Below are positions 58,776 through 64,000 of a stretch of 64,000 nucleotides of DNA, piece after piece; the stretch's first letter is position 1; every line of letters begins with the position of its first letter. The DNA comes from Sphingobacteriales bacterium 46-32 (GTDB lineage Bacteria; Bacteroidota; Bacteroidia; Chitinophagales; Chitinophagaceae): NCBI GenBank assembly GCA_001898485.1, contig MKTY01000014.1, forward strand, positions 248,001-312,000, in the 5' to 3' direction. Below the pieces are notes generated by a model. That model saw only the letters and a program-made list of their open reading frames with translations, searched no databases and was not told the DNA's origin. The position numbers and the translations under genes were made by a program.

Positions 58776-59212
58776 AATGAGTTGTGAGTTATAAGTTATA
58801 AGTTTTAAGTGGGGTGAAGGGTTTACGGTATAGGGTATAGGGAAAAGTTAGAATGAGTTGTGAGTTATAAGTTATAAGGTTTAAGTGGGGTGAAGGGTTT
58901 ACGGTATAGGGTATAGGGAAAAGTTAGAATGAGTTGTAAGTTATAAGTTATAAGTTTTAAGTGGGGTGAAGGGTTTACGGTATAGGGTATAGGGAAAAGT
59001 TAGAATGAGTTGTAAGTTATAAGTATAAGGTTTAAGTGGGGTGAAGGGTTTACGGTATAGGGTATAGGGAAAAGTTAGAATGAGTTGTGAGTTATAAGTT
59101 ATAAGTTTTAAGTGGGGTGAAGGGTTTACGGTATAGGGTATAGGGAAAAGTTAGAATGAGTTGTAAGTTATAAGTTATAAGTAGGGTGAAGGGTAGTATA
59201 GGGTATAGGGAT
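58776..59212. repeat. 76-bp minisatellite array with internal period 7
   Basis: Five full units of 75-76 bp start at 58776, 58852, 58928, 59004 and 59079, with a sixth, partial and diverged unit from 59155. Each unit can be cut into ten 7-mers plus 6 bases: GTTGTGA, GTTATAA (twice), GTTTTAA, GTGGGGT, GAAGGGT, TTACGGT, ATAGGGT, ATAGGGA, AAAGTTA. Units differ at only a few positions. It contains no gene. Confidence 0.95.
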
Positions 59213-59259
59213 AAAGCTGGAAGGCATTGAGATAAAGAAACTTTTCTGTAGTCGTAATT

Positions 59260-59360
59260 CTTAAGTCATCAGCACATCAGCACATTAGCACATCAGCACA
59301 TTAGCACATCAGCACATCAACACATTAGCATATCAGCACATTAGCATATCAGCACATCAT
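59260..59360. repeat. Period-8 CACATCAG/CACATTAG repeat
   Basis: About eleven 8-mers CACATCAG, CACATTAG, CATATCAG and CACATCAA. It forms the right arm of the island whose left arm is the 76-bp array, and ends 15 bp before the FKBP gene. Confidence 0.9.
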
Positions 59361-59374
59361 TTTAAAATCATCTC

Positions 59375-59809
59375 ATGGGTCTTCAAAATAAACTCCGCGC
59401 ATTTATGCAAGACAAAATAGAAGCACAAAAGAAAGCAGGCATTGCCTTTCTGGAAACTAATAAAACCAGAGAGGGTGTGCATGTATTGCCTGAAGGAATA
59501 CAGTATGAAATAATCAGGGAAGGTAACGGGGCGCAACCGGTTATTTCAAGTACGGTTAAAGCGCATTACAAAGGGGCATTGCTCGATGGACGTGAGTTTG
59601 ACAGCAGCTTCCGGCGCAACCAGCCCTTTACCGCACCGCTGCGCTCCTTGATTAAAGGCTGGCAGATTGCCATACCCCAGATGAAAACAGGCAGCCACTG
59701 GCGTTTGTGGATACCGTCTGATCTGGCTTATGGCGATCGGGGAGCAGGCAGTGATATTCCCGGAGGAGCCACTTTGATGTTTGAAGTAGAATTACTGGAA
59801 ATAGTATAA
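59375..59809 (+). CDS. FKBP-type peptidyl-prolyl cis-trans isomerase
   Basis: This 144-residue PPIase has an N-terminal helical stretch of about 40 residues, then an FKBP domain: VKAHYKGALLDGREFDSSF, APLRSLIKGWQIAIPQMKTGSHWRLWIPSDLAYGDRG and IPGGATLMFEVELLEI. The aromatic pocket residues of active FKBPs are present. No signal peptide is seen, so it is probably cytosolic, unlike most Mip-type family members. It is 12 bp upstream of the bacillithiol transferase gene. Confidence 0.93.
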   Translation: MGLQNKLRAFMQDKIEAQKKAGIAFLETNKTREGVHVLPEGIQYEIIREGNGAQPVISSTVKAHYKGALLDGREFDSSFRRNQPFTAPLRSLIKGWQIAIPQMKTGSHWRLWIPSDLAYGDRGAGSDIPGGATLMFEVELLEIV

Positions 59810-59821
59810 AACCAACGCTAT

Positions 59822-60358
59822 ATGCCAACCATGGTTGATCCACGTTATCCCATCGGACAGTATGAGGCCCGGCCTTTTTCTATAGAAACAAAAGTAGAAT
59901 GGCTGGCCGATATAAAATTTCTGCCCATAATCCTGGAAAATGCGGTAGCTAATCTGGATGAAGCCCAGCTGCATACGCCTTACCGGGAAGGTGGCTGGAC
60001 AGTGCATCAGCTCGTACATCATATTGCCGACAGCCATATCAATGCATTTTGCCGTTTCCGGCTCGGGCTCACAGAGGATAATCCTGTTATTAAACCCTAT
60101 GATGAAAACGGGTGGGTGCAGCTGTATGATGTACAAAAATTACCTGTCAATATTTCGATTACGCTGTTGCATGCCCTGCATGCCCGTATGTATGAGATGC
60201 TGAAGTATGTTACAGATGATGAGTGGAACAACCGCACACTCTTTCATCCCGAACATAAACGTACTATGCGGCTTTGGTATGTGCTGGGCATGTATGCCTG
60301 GCATGGCAAACATCATGTGGCACATATTACGACCCTGCGTGAGCAAAAAGGGTGGTAG
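59822..60358 (+). CDS. YfiT/BstA family bacillithiol S-transferase-like protein
   Basis: This 178-residue DinB-fold protein has the YfiT family layout: RYPIGQYE at the start, WTVHQLVHHIADSHINAFCRFRLGLTE in the first helices, and WHGKHHVAHITTLRE near the end. The three metal-ligand histidines of the fold are visible. BstA-type enzymes conjugate bacillithiol to electrophiles. The presence of bshC in the same window supports bacillithiol use by this organism. Probably cotranscribed with the FKBP gene. Confidence 0.9.
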   Translation: MPTMVDPRYPIGQYEARPFSIETKVEWLADIKFLPIILENAVANLDEAQLHTPYREGGWTVHQLVHHIADSHINAFCRFRLGLTEDNPVIKPYDENGWVQLYDVQKLPVNISITLLHALHARMYEMLKYVTDDEWNNRTLFHPEHKRTMRLWYVLGMYAWHGKHHVAHITTLREQKGW

Positions 60359-60389
60359 TGCTGAATAAAAGATTTGGAGTTCGTTATTT

Positions 60390-60941
60390 ATGAAATGGAA
60401 AATACTTTCATCCACTTACCTGTTTAAAGATCTCTGGTTTAAAGTACGCCGCGATACCTGCGAAGCCCCCAACGGCCATATCGTGGATCCTTATTACGTA
60501 TACGAATTTCCAACCTGGGTAACAGCTGTAGCAATCACCAAAGAAGGTAAAGTGATAATGGAGCGCCAGTATCGCCATGCACTGGGTGAAGTAGGTATGG
60601 AAATACCCGGGGGCTGTGTGGATGATACCGATCCCGATCTGGAAACAGCTATCCGGCGTGAATTGCTGGAAGAAACCGGTTATTCATTTCAGCAACTGCA
60701 ATACCTGGGACGCACTTCGGCCAATCCATCTACCAACAACAACCTGATGCATATGTTTCTGGCTACCGGTGGTGAAAAGAATGCGGAGCAGAAACTGGAT
60801 GATAATGAAGATATCGAAGTAGAACTCATTAGCCTCGAAGAACTGAAGCAGCTGATACGCGACAATGCCATCGTTCAATCCATGCATGTAACCTGCATCT
60901 TATATGCGCTACGCAAACTGGGCCAGCTTGATTCTCTGTAA
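60390..60941 (+). CDS. NUDIX hydrolase (ADP-ribose pyrophosphatase-like)
   Basis: This 183-residue Nudix protein has the box GGCVDDTDPDLETAIRRELLEETGY (G-x5-E-x7-R-E-x2-E-E-x-G form with a small insertion) near residue 72. Residues before it (ITKEGKVIMERQYRHALGEVGMEIPGG) and the EELKQLI tail are typical of ADP-ribose or GDP-mannose pyrophosphatases. The exact substrate is not certain. Its stop is 3 bp from the stop of the convergent folC gene. Confidence 0.9.
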   Translation: MKWKILSSTYLFKDLWFKVRRDTCEAPNGHIVDPYYVYEFPTWVTAVAITKEGKVIMERQYRHALGEVGMEIPGGCVDDTDPDLETAIRRELLEETGYSFQQLQYLGRTSANPSTNNNLMHMFLATGGEKNAEQKLDDNEDIEVELISLEELKQLIRDNAIVQSMHVTCILYALRKLGQLDSL

Positions 60942-60944
60942 AAT

Positions 60945-62234
60945 TTAGTATAATTCGCCTACCAGAAACACACTGCCGCAGATCAGTATAAGATCTTCCG
61001 GATTGGCATTCTGCTTTGCCGCATCCAGTGCTTCCTGCACGCTTGAGTAGGTATTACCCTGCAAACCCCTGGCTTTGCCGAGTGCGGCCAGTTGGGCAGC
61101 TTCCAGCGCCCGGGGCAAATGTGCCTGGGTGAAATAATACCGGGCATGCACAGGGAGTACCGCTAAAGCTTTTTCAACCTCCTTGTCTTTTACCATACCC
61201 AGCACGATATGCAGATTTTTATAGTCGGTAAGTTCCAGTTGTTCAACCAGCATAAGGAGTCCTGCTTCGTTATGTGCCACATCGGCAATGACGTGGGGGT
61301 GTTGTTGCAGCATTTCCCAGCGTCCATGCAGACCGGTTGTCTTTTTTACTTTTTGCAGGGCGGTCCTGATATGATTGTCTGTAATTGACCAGCCCTTTTC
61401 GCGAAGCTGCGCGCAGGCCTCGAGCACAGTGAGCAGGTTGCGTGTCTGATACAGACCAGGCAAATCGAGCCGGTAAACCTGGTGATCGGTTTTGTGCTGC
61501 TCTGCTACTTCGATCTGTAACTGATGATGCTCGGTCCACTTCCAGTCAAGTGCCTGCCTTTTTTCGGAAGCGATACTTAAAGGTGCTGCCAGCCCGGCTG
61601 CTTTTTGCTCAAATACAGCAATGGTTTCGGGCAATACTTCACCCACCACTACGGGGATATTCTTTTTTATAATACCGGCTTTTTCTGCGGCAATCTTTTC
61701 CAGCGTATTGCCCAGGAGGTTCATATGATCCCAGCCGATATTGGTGATTACCGATAGTTCAGGTGTGATCACATTGGTGCTGTCGAGCCGCCCGCCAAGG
61801 CCGGTTTCGATTACGGCAATATCTGTTTGCTGTGAGCTAAAATAATCGAATGCCATGGCTACGGTGATCTCAAAAAAACTGGGTTCCAGCCGGTCAATCA
61901 GTGGTTTGATCTTTTCTGTGAAATCAACTACAAAATCGCGGTTAATCATTTCGCCATTGATGCGGATCCGTTCCCGGAAATCGCGAAGATGCGGCGAGGT
62001 ATACAAACCGGTTTTATAACCGGCCTCTTGCAGAATAGCCGCCAGCATATGGCTTACGGAGCCTTTACCATTGGTGCCGGCAATATGTATGGACCGAAAC
62101 TGCTTTTCGGGATTATCCAGGCTGGCGCATAGGGCAAGCGTATTATCCAGGTTTTCTTTGTAGGCCGCCGCCCCGATACGGCTGAACAGAGGCAGCCGCG
62201 TAAAAAGATAATCAACAGTTTGCTCGTAGGTCAT
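60945..62234 (-). CDS. folC: Bifunctional folylpolyglutamate synthase/dihydrofolate synthase
   Basis: This 429-residue Mur-ligase-fold enzyme adds glutamate to folates. The ATP loop SIHIAGTNGKGSVSHMLAAIL is at about residue 50. YTSPHLRDFRERI and AVIETGLGGRLDSTNV (metal loop) follow, then ITNIGWDHMNLLG and ADVAHNEAG in the C-terminal domain. The ATG lies 4 nt after a TAATTTTG box, implying a leaderless mRNA. Confidence 0.95.
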   Translation of the reverse strand: MTYEQTVDYLFTRLPLFSRIGAAAYKENLDNTLALCASLDNPEKQFRSIHIAGTNGKGSVSHMLAAILQEAGYKTGLYTSPHLRDFRERIRINGEMINRDFVVDFTEKIKPLIDRLEPSFFEITVAMAFDYFSSQQTDIAVIETGLGGRLDSTNVITPELSVITNIGWDHMNLLGNTLEKIAAEKAGIIKKNIPVVVGEVLPETIAVFEQKAAGLAAPLSIASEKRQALDWKWTEHHQLQIEVAEQHKTDHQVYRLDLPGLYQTRNLLTVLEACAQLREKGWSITDNHIRTALQKVKKTTGLHGRWEMLQQHPHVIADVAHNEAGLLMLVEQLELTDYKNLHIVLGMVKDKEVEKALAVLPVHARYYFTQAHLPRALEAAQLAALGKARGLQGNTYSSVQEALDAAKQNANPEDLILICGSVFLVGELY

Positions 62235-62238
62235 GCAG

Positions 62239-62246
62239 CAAAATTA
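62239..62246 (-). promoter_or_regulatory. -7 promoter box of folC
   Basis: Minus-strand TAATTTTG is perfect, with 4 nt to the ATG at 62234. Confidence 0.6.
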
Positions 62247-62288
62247 GTATTCTCCCGATTTGTTTGGTGCGGCAGAAAAGAAGGTTGT

Positions 62289-62810
62289 TTATGAATTGAG
62301 CCGTGATGAATACAGGTTGTAATTATCTTCATCAAAACAAACAAAAAGCAACCGTTCCATACTTTCCAGTTGCGTGAGTACTTCCTTTACTGTGGTCAGT
62401 GCAATATCGGCCGCTTCAGGTTTGGGAAAACGGTATACTCCGGTGCTGATATTGGGAAAAGCGATGCTGTTTACAGCATGTGTGGCGGCCAGCTGCAGGC
62501 TGTTGCGGTAGCAATTGGACAATACCATCGCCTCTTTCTTTTTGCCACCATTCCATACCGGGCCTACCGTATGGATAACAAATCGTGCTGGCAATAAGCC
62601 GCCTGTGGTGATTACAGCCTCACCGGCCGGGCATTTGCCCTGGCGGGCTACTATGGCCCGGCATTCTTCCAGTATAGCAGGCCCGCCGGCACGGTGAATA
62701 GCGCCATCCACACCACTACCACCCATAAGGGAAGTATTGGCGGCATTGACAATCGCATCTACGTTCTGCTGCGTAATGTCTCCCCGGATGATTTCAATTC
62801 TTGCTGTCAT
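62289..62810 (-). CDS. Macro domain protein (O-acetyl-ADP-ribose deacetylase-like)
   Basis: This 173-residue macrodomain of the MacroD/YmdB type contains VDAIVNAANTSLMGGSGVDGAIHRAGG, with the Asn and Asp that bind the distal ribose. VIHTVGPVW and AFPNISTGVYRFPKPEAA, the second ligand loop, are also visible. It should hydrolyse O-acetyl-ADP-ribose or remove ADP-ribose from proteins. It begins 4 nt after a TAGCTTTG box. A Nudix gene with possible ADP-ribose activity lies 1.3 kb away. Confidence 0.93.
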   Translation of the reverse strand: MTARIEIIRGDITQQNVDAIVNAANTSLMGGSGVDGAIHRAGGPAILEECRAIVARQGKCPAGEAVITTGGLLPARFVIHTVGPVWNGGKKKEAMVLSNCYRNSLQLAATHAVNSIAFPNISTGVYRFPKPEAADIALTTVKEVLTQLESMERLLFVCFDEDNYNLYSSRLNS

Positions 62811-62814
62811 TATA

Positions 62815-62822
62815 CAAAGCTA
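62815..62822 (-). promoter_or_regulatory. -7 promoter box of the macrodomain gene
   Basis: Minus-strand TAGCTTTG is perfect, with 4 nt to the ATG at 62810. Confidence 0.6.
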
Positions 62823-62841
62823 AGACAGGAGGCAACAGGAA

Positions 62842-62871
62842 GAAAAAACGGCTCAACAAAATGTTGAACCG
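62842..62871 (-). terminator. Intrinsic terminator of the TonB-like gene
   Basis: CGGCTCAACA at 62849-62858 pairs with TGTTGAACCG at 62862-62871 (one mismatch). On the minus strand it is followed by T6, 24 bp after the stop. Confidence 0.8.
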
Positions 62872-62895
62872 CTGATATAGTTAAGGGCATCGTGA

Positions 62896-63774
62896 TTAAC
62901 CATTGACACGGAAGTTGAACTGTACCGTGACGGTTGACTCGTGATCTGATTTATTAAAACGGATATTACGCAGGTATTGAACAATCGCACTGCGATAACT
63001 GGAGCTGGTAGCTGTAGATCCTTTAGCAAAGCCCAGTAAGGTACCTACACCGTCCTGCGATACTTTTATTTCGGCATAAATAGTGGCTTTGTCCAGATCG
63101 CCTTCGAAAGTATAACTGGATACTATGCGGCGATCTCCCTTGGTAACACGGGGGCCATTACCCAGACCGCTTCCGGAGCCATTACCGCCGCCTTCGCCTG
63201 TACCTGATCCGCCACCAGTGCCACTGCCACGGCCAATACCACTGCCGGTACCCGTGCCACCACTGCGGTCATAGTCCTGTGCTGCGCCACCGCCATTGCC
63301 CGAACCTGTGAGCGTACGGCCCTGTAATACGTGCTTGGGCTGTTGCGGGGCAGGAGGCTGCGGATTGGGTTTGGGCTCCGTTTTTACCACCGATTTATTT
63401 TCATTGATTTTTGTAGCGGTAGGCTTCGGATTGTCGGGTTTGATCACCGGGGGATCGGCCTCGTCTTTCGTGTCTTCCACATCACGTGAATCATCATCTG
63501 TGCCGGGATTGGGAGGTGAATAGGGCGCTGCTCCGGCTGGACCAGCGGCCTGAACCGGGTTACCGCCACCGCCGCCGCCACTTTCGCGCGCCGGAGGCAC
63601 CAGTTCTTCATCCGGCAGATTTAAGTCTACCAGAATGCCTTGTTCTGCGGGCGGATGAGCAATTACAGGAATACTCCATTTCAGCAAAAACATCAGCAGC
63701 AGCATAAAAGCAGCAAATCCTGCGGTGATCATGCTGGCCTGGGTGTTTTTCCTTGATTCAAAGGCTGCGGACAT
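62896..63774 (-). CDS. TonB-like energy transducer with Gly-rich linker
   Basis: This 292-residue protein has a short cytosolic N-terminus and one membrane helix (GFAAFMLLLMFLLKWSIPVI). A long periplasmic linker includes a Gly run, a Lys/Pro-rich stretch (NPQPPAPQQPKHV) and a (GSGTGG)-like section. A final TonB-C-like domain (TIYAEIKVSQDGVGTLLGFAKGSTA) follows. It would transmit proton-motive force to outer-membrane receptors. ATGs at 63804 and 63792 are nearly on top of the promoter box, so 63774 was chosen. No ExbB/ExbD genes are seen. Confidence 0.78.
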   Translation of the reverse strand: MSAAFESRKNTQASMITAGFAAFMLLLMFLLKWSIPVIAHPPAEQGILVDLNLPDEELVPPARESGGGGGGNPVQAAGPAGAAPYSPPNPGTDDDSRDVEDTKDEADPPVIKPDNPKPTATKINENKSVVKTEPKPNPQPPAPQQPKHVLQGRTLTGSGNGGGAAQDYDRSGGTGTGSGIGRGSGTGGGSGTGEGGGNGSGSGLGNGPRVTKGDRRIVSSYTFEGDLDKATIYAEIKVSQDGVGTLLGFAKGSTATSSSYRSAIVQYLRNIRFNKSDHESTVTVQFNFRVNG

Positions 63775-63793
63775 AGTAAGGGAGTTATTCATA

Positions 63794-63801
63794 CAAATGT
63801 A
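63794..63801 (-). promoter_or_regulatory. -7 promoter box of the TonB-like gene
   Basis: Minus-strand TACATTTG is perfect. One nt separates it from the ATG at 63792 and 19 nt from the ATG at 63774. Confidence 0.5.
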
Positions 63802-63907
63802 CATTTTTGCCCTCTTTGGCCGGGCAGGCTTCTTTTACACAGATGTGTATTAACGGATCAAAGGCCATGCAACTTGCCCTTTTTTTCGCTTAATAAATGT
63901 TAAGATT

Positions 63908-64000
63908 GGAGTTTTAAGTACTAAGTATTAGGTAATAGGTGAAAGGTAAAGGGCAAAAGGCCTAATGAAATATGGCAATAAGGAGCTTAGTCATTAGCAC
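63908..64000. repeat. Intergenic island cut by the window end
   Basis: The left arm has 7-mers TTTTAAG, TACTAAG, TATTAGG, TAATAGG, TGAAAGG, TAAAGGG and CAAAAGG. The window ends in CATTAGCAC, the beginning of a period-8 right arm as at 59260. Confidence 0.7.

Noticed and set aside
58776-59360. Minisatellite and CACATCAG arrays as a CRISPR
   Set aside because: The 76-bp units are contiguous with no unique spacers, the 8-mers are too short for repeats, and no cas genes are present.

Overview
The window looks like a chromosomal segment of a Bacteroidetes bacterium, most likely family Chitinophagaceae or a close relative. The evidence is the -7 promoter box TAnnTTTG in front of many genes, an OMP_b-brl_3 type outer-membrane protein with a carboxypeptidase-regulatory N-terminal domain, the rpmB-rpmG-DUF4295-ftsY order, bacillithiol enzymes (BshC and a YfiT/BstA-like transferase), large two-domain FtsX/MacB-type permeases and a CFI-box protein. 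No rRNA, tRNA, CRISPR array, prophage or IS element was seen.

Layout. 1-4.1 kb: cut DUF2279 gene, phosphohexomutase, L-isoaspartate methyltransferase, and a four-helix-bundle S23-type gene enclosed by repeats. 4.2-9 kb: lipoamide dehydrogenase, then a TetR-SDR-thioesterase-KAS II module with the same palindromic operator in front of both tetR and the SDR gene. 9-16 kb: outer-membrane barrel, YccF, aspartic protease, thermonuclease, an unknown Cys-rich protein and a second SDR. 16-22.4 kb: MATE pump, ribosomal proteins L28 and L33, DUF4295, FtsY, FGGY kinase and RimO. 22.6-32.3 kb: FecR-like small protein, DUF4097 beta-repeat protein, FtsX permease, a degenerate HATPase-like protein behind a perfect FNR-type box, a CFI-box protein, DinB, small unknowns, an arginase-family enzyme and two small exported proteins.

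32.6-41.9 kb is the metabolic centrepiece. A complete-looking trans-4-hydroxy-L-proline catabolic route (epimerase, D-hydroxyproline dehydrogenase, DHDPS-like deaminase, alpha-ketoglutarate-semialdehyde dehydrogenase) is interleaved with an exported GH127 beta-L-arabinofuranosidase and an exported GH5-like hydrolase. This fits use of hydroxyproline-linked arabinosides such as those of plant extensins, taking the peptide-derived hydroxyproline to 2-oxoglutarate. A sterol-desaturase/alkylglycerol-monooxygenase-like gene lies inside on the other strand.

41.9-51.1 kb: bshC, then purE and purK separated by a tripartite RND efflux operon. 51.4-64 kb: HPPD, a NYN-domain nuclease, an L,D-transpeptidase fused to a TonB C-terminal domain, aspartate kinase, fructose-1,6-bisphosphatase, a CAP protein, an ABC ATPase, FKBP, a bacillithiol transferase, Nudix, FolC, a macrodomain protein and a TonB-like protein.

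The most unusual genome-scale feature is intergenic. About 18 islands of degenerate short tandem repeats with period 7, 8 or 9 lie between genes. Almost every island has a purine-rich left arm and a pyrimidine-rich right arm on the + strand, whichever way the flanking genes point, and arms of different repeat families combine. Many genes take their stop codon from an arm.
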